Positions 23,774 to 36,230 of a DNA stretch of 64,000 nt are shown here, piece after piece. The DNA is from Neocallimastix lanati (nom. inval.). Taxonomy: Eukaryota > Neocallimastigomycota > Neocallimastigomycetes > Neocallimastigales > Neocallimastigaceae. Below the pieces are notes generated by a model. The model was not told the origin of the DNA, ran no database searches, and saw only the letters and a list, made by a program, of their open reading frames with translations. The stretch is from assembly GCA_016946835.1 (NCBI GenBank), contig JACVTC010000014.1, forward strand, positions 91,001-155,000. The letters are read 5' to 3'. Each line of letters starts with the position of its first letter. Position 1 is the first letter of the stretch. The translations under genes and the position numbers were made by a program.

Positions 23774-26365
23774 CAGGGAAGAGAATACACTTCCAAAAAC
23801 TTTATTAAATTTTATTTTAAAAAATACATGTAGGTGAAAAGTACATTAGAAATTAAAAAATAAAAAATTAAAAAATAAAAAATAAAAAATAAAAAAGCTC
23901 GAAAATACTATGTATTTCGGCAAGTTGTACTATGCGGGAATTTTACCCTTCCTATCAAATAAAAAAGAAATAAAACCTAGAAGTAACATCCTTAAAATAG
24001 ATAGTGTGGTGTCCACTAAACTCTCCCCGGATTCATCATTTATTGAGCTACTAGGGCGAGAATCACCCTTCGTAGTAATAGATGATAATCCTGTATTTTC
24101 ATTATGCCTTATCAGTACGACGTCGACGCTCTTGGTTAAGTTTGATATTTTGCAATACCTATCAAATAATAGCTCAAACGAACTACTTATGATAGGTATT
24201 GCATTTGTTAAGAATTCCGCCAAGCCCACAATTTTTGGAACAGGTGACTCAGATGAACCTTTGAAAAGTAGTTCATTTAAATGTCTCTGTTCCCCACTAT
24301 CGAAATGTAGTTCATTTAAAACTAAAGTCCCACCAAGAAGGAACAAGTATATATAATGATTGATATAATCTTCAAAATCAGAAATAGAGTCATAGGAAGA
24401 AAGAGGATTAAACGCTCTAATCTTCCTAAGGAATAAAACATAGAGATCATCGATGAAATTTAAAGAATTCCATCTAAAAGATGCAAGAGCATCGCATTTA
24501 AAAATCCAATGTTCAAAAGATTGATTACCTTCACCACAACATGGGCAGGACTTTGGACAATCTTCTGAAACTCTACCCATTCTAATAGCAATAGTAGTAT
24601 TGTATTTATAACCACAGCGTAAACGTATAATCCACGAAAATCCTAAGTTGAATTGGGGATATTTTAAGCTAAGCATTATTATAGCTTTATTGTTTGAGAA
24701 CTTGTTACTATCGTAGTTTTGACCTTTAATACCTTGAAATCTGGAAACTGATTTCCAGTAACGTTCTATAATATCGTCATATTTTACACATTTATATTTT
24801 TTGATTTTTTTATATAGTGTTCTAGATTCTTTAGTCCAGGAATAATAAGGCATTTTGGGAATAGATTTTATAAGATCCTTTATGATACAGTTTGATTTAC
24901 TCCATTTTGCAAATGATTTAATCTGTAAGGCTGCGCAGATACCAGCAATAGGAGGGATGCTTAGATCTCGAGATAAAGCATAAGTACTCATTGTTGAATT
25001 ATGTCTAATATAGTCATTGTTTTCTGTATTTGTTTTACCATTTTTAGAGAAGGAACCGATACACCAAAATAGACCAGTATTAATTAATGTTTGAATTCTA
25101 GCCGTTCTAGATTTGTTTGAACCAAGTAAAGGAGAATAATAAATTACTTTACTAATAACAAAGGATTGAAGAACTTTTTTCTTGTATACAATAGGAATAA
25201 GTTTATTTGAAAAGAAACGTGTAAATGAAAGAAGGGATTTTCTAACTTTAAAATGCATGTGAGATATAATGTGTTCTAGTAGGAGATCATCTGAAAAAGG
25301 AATACCAAGATAGACATAACTAGAAACTTTAGGAATATCATTCTTTCCTAAATAGAAGGTTGGATCACTATAGTTTGGAGGAGGTTGGAAGTTCATTGGT
25401 TTTATAACCATAGTTGCACACTTTTCAATACCAAAAGTCATTTCATTTAAATTAGCCCATTTATGTACCTTTTTTAATAATTTTTCTAAATTTTTTGCAT
25501 TTGGAGCAATGAGAACAACATCATCAGCAAAGAGTCCACCACAACACTTTTTTCTTCCAACATTAACACCATACTTTTCACAGTCATTTAGTATATCATT
25601 GATGAATAAATTGAATAAGATTGGAGATAAAGGACAACCTTGACGAACACCTCTTTTAATAGGAAATTCATTTGATAACATTGAAGCAAATCGAGCACGT
25701 GCTTTAGATGAAGTATATAAATTACAAAGAAAATCAAAACATTTACCGCGTACTCCATAATGATATAATTTAGTAAGAATGTTAAAAATAGGAACTGAAT
25801 CATAAGCTTTTTTAAGATCTAAAAAAGCTAAATATGTGAATTTTCCTTGGAATTTTCTTCTTTGACAAATTTCTCTAACGGAAATGAATAAACTAATGCA
25901 TTCTTCGCGGTTGCGAAATCCAAATTGTTCAGGTCTAATGAAATTGTGTGAGAGTGCGTAAGTAGATATTCTATCTGTTATAATTTTTGAAATGATTTTT
26001 AGTCCAACGTTAATGAGAGAAATACCTCGATAATTACTACAATCTGATAGGTCACCCTTCTTAGGAATTGATACAATAGAAGCTGAGTTCCATTTTTTAG
26101 GAAATGACCCATTCCATATTTTATTAAATATCAATTTTAGACACTTTCCAGCAGCAGGATGTGATTCTAGTAATTCTTCGTTACAAAAAAGAGCTTTGTA
26201 GAATTCAATCGGAATACCATCGGGGCCGGGTGCTTTGTTATTTTTCATCGATGAAATAGTTTTTTTAATATCTTCAATCGTAATAGGACCATTTATATTC
26301 CAGGTAGTGGATCTAAGACTAATATTCCTTAAAGCATGATTCCAGTAATTTTACAGTCTTCCAGT
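23721..26365 (-). mobile_element. Young 5'-truncated LINE with target-site duplication
   Basis: A non-LTR retrotransposon in minus orientation. The 13-bp sequence ACAGTCTTCCAGT occurs at 23721-23733 and again at 26353-26365 and is read as the target-site duplication. The element body is 23734-26352. Its 3' end carries a 38-nt poly(A) tail (T tract 23733-23770 on the plus strand) preceded by GTCT. Its 3' UTR (23771-23929) contains an A/T-rich imperfect repeat. The 5' end is cut within the coding region, just upstream of the RT domain, so ORF1 and the endonuclease are missing. This is the usual result of incomplete target-primed reverse transcription. The perfect duplication, long tail and open frame indicate a recent insertion. 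Confidence 0.88.
23930..26350 (-). CDS. LINE reverse transcriptase ORF (5'-truncated, otherwise open)
   Basis: The frame is open from about 26350 to TAG at 23930. The first internal Met is at 26248 (772 residues from there), but homology starts before it (TWNINGPITIEDIKKTISS), so this Met is not the native start. Counting from that Met: KAPGPDGIP at 5-13; RT motif A FLDLKKAYDS with catalytic Asp at 144; motif B RGVRQGCPLSPILFN at 199-213; catalytic FADD at 240-243; and a C-terminal zinc-binding site C568-x2-C571, H580, C585 (CPCCGEGNQSFEHWIFKC). Family knowledge: this order (RT plus terminal CCHC) is that of Jockey/R1/I-like LINE ORF2 proteins, which copy element RNA at a nicked target. The N-terminal endonuclease is missing, and no promoter is evident, so the copy is probably inactive despite intact RT motifs. 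Confidence 0.88.
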   Translation of the reverse strand, partial: NYWNHALRNISLRSTTWNINGPITIEDIKKTISSMKNNKAPGPDGIPIEFYKALFCNEELLESHPAAGKCLKLIFNKIWNGSFPKKWNSASIVSIPKKGDLSDCSNYRGISLINVGLKIISKIITDRISTYALSHNFIRPEQFGFRNREECISLFISVREICQRRKFQGKFTYLAFLDLKKAYDSVPIFNILTKLYHYGVRGKCFDFLCNLYTSSKARARFASMLSNEFPIKRGVRQGCPLSPILFNLFINDILNDCEKYGVNVGRKKCCGGLFADDVVLIAPNAKNLEKLLKKVHKWANLNEMTFGIEKCATMVIKPMNFQPPPNYSDPTFYLGKNDIPKVSSYVYLGIPFSDDLLLEHIISHMHFKVRKSLLSFTRFFSNKLIPIVYKKKVLQSFVISKVIYYSPLLGSNKSRTARIQTLINTGLFWCIGSFSKNGKTNTENNDYIRHNSTMSTYALSRDLSIPPIAGICAALQIKSFAKWSKSNCIIKDLIKSIPKMPYYSWTKESRTLYKKIKKYKCVKYDDIIERYWKSVSRFQGIKGQNYDSNKFSNNKAIIMLSLKYPQFNLGFSWIIRLRCGYKYNTTIAIRMGRVSEDCPKSCPCCGEGNQSFEHWIFKCDALASFRWNSLNFIDDLYVLFLRKIRAFNPLSSYDSISDFEDYINHYIYLFLLGGTLVLNELHFDSGEQRHLNELLFKGSSESPVPKIVGLAEFLTNAIPIISSSFELLFDRYCKISNLTKSVDVVLIRHNENTGLSSITTKGDSRPSSSINDESGESLVDTTLSILRMLLLGFISFLFDRKGKIPA

Positions 26366-26690
26366 ATTCCAATTTTCACTCTTCGTACTAGAAGCCACTT
26401 TAGAAAGGATAACCATCGATTATCATCAGAATCACAGGCACCTGATATAGGTTATTCCTTTTCCATCAATCCTCCATGGACCTGGAAAAATAGTCCACAT
26501 CATTGGGATATAATCGATTGAAGAAGTGCCGCAGTAACCACCAAGAATGGAATATCAAAATAAGCACCTAATTTCATCTGGCACTTAAATAGATCCTTCC
26601 ATTCCCTTGTACTGTTATTAATACTTCTGCCTCCAAGAAGGAAATTAAACACTTTTTCACACACACTAGAATCAACATACACATTATTTA
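26366..26690 (-). pseudogene. C-terminal part of an older LINE (insertion host)
   Basis: The minus-strand frame 26682-26500 contains KVFNFLLGG, TREWKDLFKCQMKLGAYF and VVTAALLQSIISQ. This aligns with the C-terminal region of the intact LINE (YLFLLGGTLVLNE..., VGLAEFLTNAIPI), sharing the LLGG and the pattern after it, so it is probably a related but distinct LINE. After a stop, NRWLSFLKWLLVRRVKIGIL follows in the remaining sequence. The young LINE inserted into this piece in the same orientation. Confidence 0.5.
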
Positions 26691-26693
26691 TAA

Positions 26694-26765
26694 TACTATT
26701 ACTAATATTACTATAACTATTATTACTATTACTAATATTACTATAACTATTATTACTATTATTAT
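26694..26765. repeat. 30-bp repeat, about two and a half copies
   Basis: The unit TACTATTACTAATATTACTA plus ten more bases is repeated with period 30. It is a low-complexity minisatellite at the end of the LINE nest. Confidence 0.75.
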
Positions 26766-27289
26766 AGCAAAGCTGTTTATATAAATTTGTTCACCATTAT
26801 TAATTTATATTTCAAAAAATTTATACCAACAAAACTAAACACAATAAATAAAAGTAATAAATAAAAAAAATAATTTTTTAAACTTTTATTAAATAATTAT
26901 TTTATTTTTTATTTTTATTTTTTATTTTTAATTTTTTTTTTTTTTTTTTTTTTTATTTTTTTATTAAAACAAATTAATTATTTAAATAATATTAAATTCT
27001 ATTTCTTTACATTACTTTCATTTATAAAATTTGCTAAAAAAAAAAAATGTCTTAAATCAATTTATATATATATTATAAATAAAAATAAAAACAAATTTTA
27101 ATTATAATAAAAATAAATATATTTTTTATATTAATATTCTCTATTTTTATTATTATGATTATTATTATTATTATTTATTATACAAATATATATGACAAAG
27201 TCTTGGTATATTTTATAAAATTTAAAAAAAAAAAAAAAAAAATTATATATCTTATTTTTTTTTTTTATAATAAATTATTTATATTTTAA
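26766..27289. other. Intergenic, downstream of the cyclin gene
   Basis: A/T-only sequence with T-tracts (26933-26954) and A-tracts (27223-27242). It contains the expected 3' UTR of the cyclin gene. I see no other feature. Confidence 0.6.
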
Positions 27290-29369
27290 TTAAGGTGTTA
27301 GTGGTGGCGATACGGGTATAAGATTTAAAGATGTTGAATTATTTGATGCTAATAATAAAGAAGATACGATAGTTTCTTCATTATTAACAGTATTAGTAAG
27401 TTCCAAAGACACATTATCATTTTGAGTAATAGAACTTGGTATAGTTTCTAAATGATTTAGAAAGGAATTCTTTACTACATCTGTCGATGATAATGATTCT
27501 TCAGAAATACGAAAAAAGTGAGATGAAGTTCCAGCCGTATTAACCGTATCTTCATTCTTACCTTTGTCTATGGACTGAAAGTTTTGATTGTCATCATGTA
27601 ATCTATGGCTTTCCCTTAATGAAGATTTTTTGTTTTGAAATCCTAAATTCGATCCCTTTTTATTTTCTTTATTATTATTTTCTTCTAATGGACGAGAATT
27701 TGGTGTTCTTGGTTGATAATCTATCTCTTCAGGTGAAATTGTCATAGAAATTTTTGGTCTTTTTACTCCTTGAGCAGCCTTTAAAGCTACTGAAGGCATT
27801 TGGATTTCGCCATAATATGATCTTTTTCTCTTTAATGCTTGAGAAGTTGTCTTTAATGAGTCTTCATTGTCTTCACTTTTTGAAGTCACATCTAATGGAG
27901 AACTTATTATGGTCGTCATTTGTACTGGGGAACTTGTCATAGTTAAATCAGAAGGAGATTGGGTCATTTCTCTATTCTTTATAATAGAAGTGGTTGGGGA
28001 ATTGGAGTTATTTTCATTATTACTTAAAACTAATAAAGAATTGATTGTAGTTGTAGAGTTATTCGTTCTTCTATTTGGAGAACGAAGCATATTTGAATGT
28101 ACCATTAAATTATTTGGATTCTGTGATGGTGGTAATGGAGAAGTATTTTGTAATTGACTATGGGTATCCAATTGAAAGGAGTGTTGTGAATTTGTATAAA
28201 TTGAATTTGGAGAACGAGTTTGATTAATCATCGAATTATTATCAGCATTTAATTCTACAGGTGATGATGTCAAATGTGTATTGGTAACATTTATAATTGG
28301 TACATTTAAATTTGAGTTAGTTTGATTAATGGTAATTGCGCTGTTCGATACTAATCCATTATCACTATGAACACTAACTAAGGGTGATGATACCATATTA
28401 GTTTGACCACTATTAAGTATAATGGATGTATTAGAACGTCCACTATATAATGGTGATAATAATATTCTTGTTGGTTGTTCTGTAGTAGTTGTGGTGTTAT
28501 TAACTTCTAAAATGACATTTGGTTGTGATGGGATTCTATTGGAGAGATTAGATGAGGATGCAGATGTTGGTGTTGGTTGTGAACCTGATCCTAAATTTAT
28601 AGAACGACGGAATTGTGCTGGCATATTAACAGAATTTTGAAATAAACGAGCAGCTAAACGCTTTATTTGAAACTTAAATATATTATAATCTTTTTCTGGG
28701 TGTACATATAACTTATAACTTATAGTATCAAAAAAGTCACGTTGCCATCTATCAATATCAATTGATTTGGTTTGACCAGCACAAACATTAGCCCACCATG
28801 AAAGTTTATGTGGCACATCAGTTATATATCTTTCAGCTTGTATTACACAGAGAAGAACTACATGGGATAAACTGGGGATAATAGCTTCTTCATGACCTGG
28901 TATATGCTTCTCTAAACTAGTTATACATTTATAATATCTATTAAGATACACTAAAGTAACAACAAGCTGAGAAAAGGATATTTTTGTCTTTTTTATTATC
29001 TATTTTACAATTTTTTTTTTTAAATTATTTTATAAATGTATTTATTATATAAATATAAAATAATTAATTTTTTTTTTAAATTACTTTTTTTTTTTTTGTT
29101 TCGTTTTATTAAAAATAAAAAAAAAAAAACTTTTATAGCTTAATTTTTCTTTTTAGAATAACTACCTTTTGAGCAAAGTATAAACTTATAGTTTGATATA
29201 CATTATTTTCTCCATAATTAACTAAATATGCTTTTGCAATTTGGTTAACAGCTTCACAAAATACTTTAGCTGTAGAATTAAGTTGTTCTGTAGTTGAAGT
29301 TTTTTGACTGTTTGTTGAATCAGTAGACTTCACAGAATTTGAGTGTATAATATTACCTTGAAATGACAT
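27290..29369 (-). CDS. PCL/Pho80-type cyclin, two exons
   Basis: Exon 1 is 29369-29166 (68 codons from ATG) and exon 2 is 28966-27290, joined in phase 0 to give 626 residues. The splice yields YFAQK|LVVTLVYLNRYYKC, restoring a continuous cyclin box that neither exon has alone. The cyclin box spans roughly residues 40-165 (VYLNRYYKC; LSHVVLLCVIQAERYITD; KLSWWANVCAG; DIDRWQRDFFDTISYKLYV). The order hydrophobic helix, then W-A-x-x-C/S-G, then W/L-E/Q-x-x-F, is that of fungal Pcl cyclins, which bind a Pho85/Cdk5-like kinase. The rest is long, disordered and N/S/T-rich with many SP and TP sites. It has a basic patch KRKRSY ... VKRPKI (about 445-475) that could be a nuclear signal, and it ends IPVSPPLTP. 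The kinase partner and substrates cannot be told from here. The family is fairly sure; the member is not. Confidence 0.85.
28967..29165 (-). other. Intron of the cyclin gene
   Basis: 199 bp with donor GTAGTT and acceptor ...CCTTTTCTCAG. It is A/T-rich, with poly(A) and poly(T) tracts and in-frame stops. The 3' end is preceded by a pyrimidine-rich stretch; no strong TACTAAC-type branch site was seen. Removal keeps the frame and completes the cyclin box, which is the main evidence. Confidence 0.8.
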
Positions 29370-31589
29370 TTTATATTTATTTTATTTATGCATATATTTC
29401 CTATTTTATATTTACACTATCTTTTATTAACACGTAATATATATATTTTTGTTTTAATTGTCAATGAATATATATATACTTATTTTAAAATTTTTACATT
29501 TATATAAATTATAAAAAAAGTTTAAACTTTGTTATTTTATTATATAGTATTATAAAATACTATTATAATATTGAATGTTTCGAATATAAAATTTTTTATT
29601 TCTCTTTTAAAATAATAAAAAGAAATCAAATTCTATTGTAATTTTTTTTATGTCGTCTGTATCTTTTTAATAATATATACTATTTATTGCTTATAAAATT
29701 TAATTACTTTTAAATTAACAAAATGTTTTGTCTATTATATGTATATATACTTTCTTTTTTTTTTTGTATTTTTATAAAAACTTTTTAATGCTAATTAATT
29801 AATAATGTACATTAATATCGTATGCAACTTCATTATTGAAATATTTCTACAATAAATGTATTTTACTTTTAAAAAAATTTATTTTAACTGTTTTTTCTTT
29901 TAAATCTTCTATAATTATTGATTATATATAATATATAAAAAATTATATTCTTCAAATATATTTATAATAAATTATTACAAAAAAAAAAATAAAAAAAAAA
30001 AAAAAAAAAGCAAAATTCTAATAAAATAAAAAAATAAAAGTAAAAACAAAAAGAAAATTAAAGTTATATATATAGGATTTTTAAAAATAAAATTTTTTAT
30101 TTAAAAGGATATTTTTAATATAAACTAAAAATATTAATTATAAATAAATTTATATATTATTAATATTAATGTTTTATATTTTATATAAACATTAATTAAT
30201 TATATATAACCTAAATAAAATAAGTATTTATTTATTTTAATTAATTATTTATTTATTTATTATTTTATTTATTATTTTATTTATTATTTTATTTATTTAT
30301 TTATTTAATCTATTATTACTAATACAAAAATTTTTATTTATTCTTTGGATATATTTATTTATTTAATCAAATAAATATTCATTTATTTAATTATATAAAT
30401 TTATTTATTTTTTATTTATTTACTTTTATTATAATAATTATAAGTGTTTAGCATTCAATTATATGTAATAAAATAGTTTTTAATGATTTTATAAAAACTT
30501 TAATCAATAATTACATAAATTATATAAATTAAAATCTATAATATAATAAATATTTTATTTTTAGTTAATTGCAATATATGTATCAATAAATTATATTTAA
30601 TAAAATTTTAAAGTTAATATATATATTCATAATTCCAAATAAAATATACTAATAATATATTAGTTAATTATATTTATATATTTAACCATTATACTTTTAA
30701 TATATAATTTTAAAATTATTTTCAATAACAGATATTAAGTGTTTTTTTTTTTAAGCTTACAGTAAAAAACTTAAAAATATATATATTACTATGGATATTA
30801 ATATATTATAATATATATTTAATATATTAATAATATATTAAAAACTTAGATTTACCTAATAAAGTAAATTTTTAAAATAATTAATATATAAATATAAAAG
30901 CATTTGATGTTACTATATTTCGAATATATTATGAATATTATTTATAATATGTTTATATTATATAATATTTATTTATATTATATATTAGTAATAATATTCT
31001 TAATATATTTAATATATCAGAGTATACTATTTTAAATAGAAGGCTTATATTTTCTTTAAGTTTCCTTACATAAATATAATGACCAAATATATTAAAATAT
31101 TTAAATTAAGCGATTATATTGCAATATATTGTATATATAAATTATAATAAATAAAATTATTAGAATTTAAAAAGTATGTATATATTGTATAAATTAAAAT
31201 ATTATAATATATATTATTATTTTATATATTGTAATATATTTTGTAGTTAATTTTGTATTATATATTATATTTTGTGAATGTATATATTAATTTTATATTT
31301 ATAAATATAAAATATAGCTCAAATAGTATCTTAGTATTATATTAACCATTTATTTATATTATATAATAGCCATTAAAAAAATATATTATTATTTTCATGA
31401 AATATAAAAATTTAAAAAAATAAAAAAATGATGGTTATAAATTTAATATATTATTATTAATTAATTTATATGAATAGCCATAATTTTATATAATAATGTT
31501 AAAATAAAAGATTTATATAAATAAGATAAAAAAATGTTTTGTATTCCATTATATTTATTTATTACTTTAATTAAAATTTTTAAATATTA

Positions 31590-31810
31590 TTTATTATTCA
31601 TTATTTATGATTTATTATTCATAATTTATGATTTATTATTCATTATTTATTATTTATTATTCATTATTTATGATTTATTCATTATTTATGATTTATTCAT
31701 TATTTATGATTTATTATTCATTATTTATTATTCATTATTCATTATTTATTATTTATTATTTAATATTTATTATTTATTATTCATTATTTATTATTTATTA
31801 TTTATTTTAT
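31590..31810. repeat. Degenerate ATTATTT/ATTCATT satellite
   Basis: Imperfect array of TTTATTATTCATTATTTATGA-like units built on the same heptamer as at 7018-7247, with C and G substitutions. The long translation through it is repetitive and not a gene. Confidence 0.85.
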
Positions 31811-32107
31811 CTATATTATTTTTCCTACTCATTTATAGCATATTACATTATAAAAAGGTCATAGCAAAATATTGATGTTGAATTGCTATAACATAATAGA
31901 GTAACCATATATTTATTTTAATTTTTTAAAATTTTATTTATTTATTTTTTATTTACTATCAATTGATTTACTTATTTTATGTTTTTATTATATTTATTAT
32001 AATTAATAAATTTATACTTTAATATTTTTATTATTTATTTCTATTATTATGTATTTATTCATTTATTTATTATTAATTTACACATTTATTCATTTATTTA
32101 TAATTAC

Positions 32108-32308
<201 letters not shown>

Positions 32309-34944
32309 AAAAAGAATTTCTAATAATAAATTCAAGGAATTAAATCCTCTTTTAATAAAAGTTTATTTTCTTAGTTTTCCCTATTTCATAAATATTCAAC
32401 AAAAGATAGAATCTATGAGTATTAAAACCATTTCACTGCAAGGAAAAAAATAGATTAATATCTATATATATTTATTCATATATTTATTCATATATTTATA
32501 AAAAATATTACATTTATATTTATATATTTAGAGAAACGTTCAAAAATGAAATTGTCTATCTTTTCATAGAGAAATAATTCAACCAGAGGAACTCACCAAA
32601 GTAGAGTCAGATAAAAAAAAATTTTTTTTATTTTTTTATCATTTTATTTTATATGGTAAAAATAAATATTAATAAAATAAAAAAAATTAATCGTTTAATT
32701 CAATTATTAGTTTAAAAAAAAAACTATATATTACAAACTATTATATATTTTAGTGTTCGTAAATCATTAGTAATGGTAATTTATTTTATAAAATAATAAT
32801 AATGATTATAATAAATATAAAATATTAATTTTCTGTATTTTTAATAATAATTAATTATTAATTATTTTAGTGTTTAGATTTTTTTTTTTTTTAATTTTAT
32901 TTATTTTATTATATTAAGGAAATTATTATCATTAATAATCCATCAGAAATATATTTAAAGATATATTTTTTAAATTTCGTTTTATATTTACTATTAATTT
33001 ATTCATAAATAGTATGAGATTTATAATTTAAAAAATATTATTTATATTAATTGATCCCTAAGTAGATTATAAAATTACTAATATAATTAATAATATTTTT
33101 TAAATATAAATTTTTAATAAACAAACATTATAAATAAAATAATATAGGTAAAAATAATCCTTTTTTTTTTTTATTTGAATGTAAAAAAAATAATAATAAA
33201 TAAATAAATAATAAAATTGTAATAATAATAATAATAATAAGCTATCATTTCTTTAGAATTCTTTTCTTAACTTTATCAATTATCTATCATGAATCATTTT
33301 TTATGAATATAATTATTGTTTATTTAATTTACAAGAATCATAGGTTAATACGTTAATACAATGGTTTAACAATATATACATGTATATTTTCATAATAAAA
33401 AAGCATAAAAAATATATTCGAAATATTTTTAGAACGTTTTAACAATTTTTCTTATTTAATATTAAAATAAAATAAATACAAATCTAAATAAGTAAATTTT
33501 ATTTTTTTTTACATTCTTCTCTGATTATTAGTACCATATTTTCCATTTAATATATATTTAATTTAAGTAAATAATAATATCTAATTTTCTTTTTTTGTTA
33601 TTTGTTTGTCAATTTGTTTTTTTAATTATAATTATCAAAATTTTATTAATGATCATAAATTAAATATATATTTATATAATTATACAAATTATACATTTAT
33701 ATAATTATATTTATTATGCATTTATTTTTAATTAGTTGATTTATTAATATATTATTTTATTCATTCATTAATTTATTTATTTCGGTTATTACCAGTTAAA
33801 AAGAGAAATATTAAAAAAAGAAAAATAAAAAAAAGAATATGATTCACATTTACCAGTCAGCCTTTTTTTTAAATATTACATTTAATAAATTAAATTGTTA
33901 TAAATAAGTTAAGATTCCGAATGGTCCATATTTCTATTGATTTAATTTAAAAGCCATTACATTCATCATATATTATTTAATATATTTTAAAGATTTCGGT
34001 AGTTTCTAAATATGAAAATATTAAAAAACATATATATTAATAGTAATATATTACTTTATAATTAAATTTAACAATAAAATAAAAAAAAGATTTATATATT
34101 AAATGTGTAACATAAACTTTTTATAAATATTAATATATAGCAAATCTATCAATAACCAAAACTAAAAATGGAAACTTTTTAATTATAATATAAAAAAAGG
34201 TTTTATATTATTTTATTTTTTTTTATTTCAATTAATAGAATAACTAAAAAAAAAAAAAAAAAAAAAAAAATTCAACCCCATGAAATATCAAAAATTATGG
34301 AGTTTTTAAATAGAATTAAAAGTTGGTATTAATATATTATATAAAAAAGTTTATATATTAAAATATACTGAAATTTATTATTTTAATAAATAATAATTAA
34401 AAAAAAAAAAAAGATTTTACTGTTTTGATTTAATTAAAAACATATTTTAATTTATATTATTTATATAAAGAGTTCTTATTGAAATTCATATTATTATATA
34501 TTTATAATTATATTTTTTTTATGAAAATTTATCAAATTTTTTATATTATTATTAGCTTTTTTTTTTCTATTGAATTAAATTGAATTAATTTAAAAATTAT
34601 CATAAAAAAAAAATAATAATAATATTTTTTTGTAATTATTTAAACCAGTTTAATAAATTTTCTTTAAACAATTATTCATATATTTGAAATTATGTTCAAA
34701 AATTTATCTATTTTTTATATTTTTAATTATAATAATTATAGTTTAATAATGACAAATTTTATTTTTTATTATATTTATTTAAATAAACAAAAATTCATAT
34801 TAAAAAATAATAAAAAAAAAATAAAAAATAAAAAAAGAATAAAAAAAAATAATTAAAATGTTAAAAATAATTATCATAACCTAACCTGTATTTGTTTAAT
34901 TTAATAAAAAAAAGCTTTTATAAATTTAATAAAAGAAGATTAAT

Positions 34945-34984
<40 letters not shown>

Positions 34985-35467
34985 TTTTAATTTATTTCAA
35001 AACTATATAATTATATAATAAAATGTCAAAAAAATGAATTACTTAAACAAATATTTTTAATATTTAAACTACTATTATATAAAATTTAAAAAAATATATA
35101 TAATTTTTCTCAACGATTATTAAAATGAAAAGAAAATAAAAAAAATAGCATATATTCTATTTAAAAATGGTATATATTAGCATTTATTCTTATTAAAATA
35201 TAATAAACTTATTATTTATAAAAGGTATATATATATATATAAAATAAAAAATGAATTTTTATTGTATTTTAAAAAAAAAATTAAAGCATATATAGATTTG
35301 TAATGTATAAGAAATACTTAAAAATTATTTAATTTTTTTTTAATAACCTATTGAATAAATATTTTTAATTTTTTATTTAGTTTATTTTTAAATATATTTT
35401 TATAAAATTGACTTTCAATTAATTTTTACAATAATATAAAATATGAAATTATTAATAATATAATGCA

Positions 35468-36001
35468 TTATTTGTCGTTCCAGGTTCTATCCTGGCTGTT
35501 AAGGCGTTACGTCTTAGAGCATAAGGCTCCTGGTTCGAACTCGCTCTATGATCTTATCAGTTTTCCCTTTGGGTTTTTATGATAATGCGTTGATAGAGCA
35601 ATTACAGGTAAGTATATTGGATTAAGAATGATGTATTTGTGGGTGATTTGGACTCTGGTCAAAACTAAGTTTTGGGCATATTTAGGAAAAACGGCACAAA
35701 CCTGTCTAGATACTTAAGTTATATCCAAATTGTAAATAATATGGTCAATTTCCTTAATTATACCATCTCAAAAACTAATTAAAATTTCTGCTATTCCTGA
35801 TGATAGAGGGGTGGGTAGTATGACGGTCAGTCTGGATTTTCATAATCTGTTGGGACCATGCCTAGTACTTTAAATCCCTCTTAGAGGTAGTAGAGCGTCG
35901 ACGTCAAAATGATAAGGCATGTAAGGATCTGTTCCTTAAAATACACTCATGTGACCTACCAATGATGTAGAAATCATGTGAGAAAGTCTAAAAAAAAAAA
36001 A
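35468..36001 (+). mobile_element. tRNA-Leu-derived SINE candidate
   Basis: A sharply bounded island of ordinary base composition inside A/T desert. At its 5' end TGGCTGTTAAGGCGTTA (about 35488-35506) resembles the D-arm/A-box region of tRNA-Leu with a few bases missing, and GTCTTAGAG resembles its anticodon loop. GGTTCGAACTC (about 35532-35542) matches the Pol III B box (GGTTCGANNCC) with one difference. The T and acceptor stems do not pair, so it is not a working tRNA. A body of about 430 bp without coding frame follows and ends GTCT plus poly(A) (35990-36001), the same last four bases before the tail as in the young LINE. It also shares a 29-nt block with that LINE (35892-35920). No clear target duplication was found. 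Confidence 0.6.
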
Positions 36002-36230
36002 TTAATTTTTACATTAATTTGTGACCAAAAAAAAGACCCTGGGATTTTTTTTGTATTGTAACTTAATAAAAGTATTAATGACTTATAGCAGGAATGAATT
36101 TAAATTTAATTATAAAAAAATCAATTTAAATAATATATATATATTTAATTAAATAATATTAATATATATATATATAAAAATAAATAGTTCAATAATTTTT
36201 TATATTTATAAATATGTAATTATATTTTAT

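Noticed and set aside
23910-24356. 148-residue plus-strand frame
   Set aside because: It is the antisense shadow of the LINE C-terminus, which has clear RT and CCHC motifs on the other strand.
35485-35560. Functional tRNA-Leu gene
   Set aside because: The B box is good, but the T stem and acceptor stem do not pair and the D arm lacks bases, so it is treated as a SINE head.
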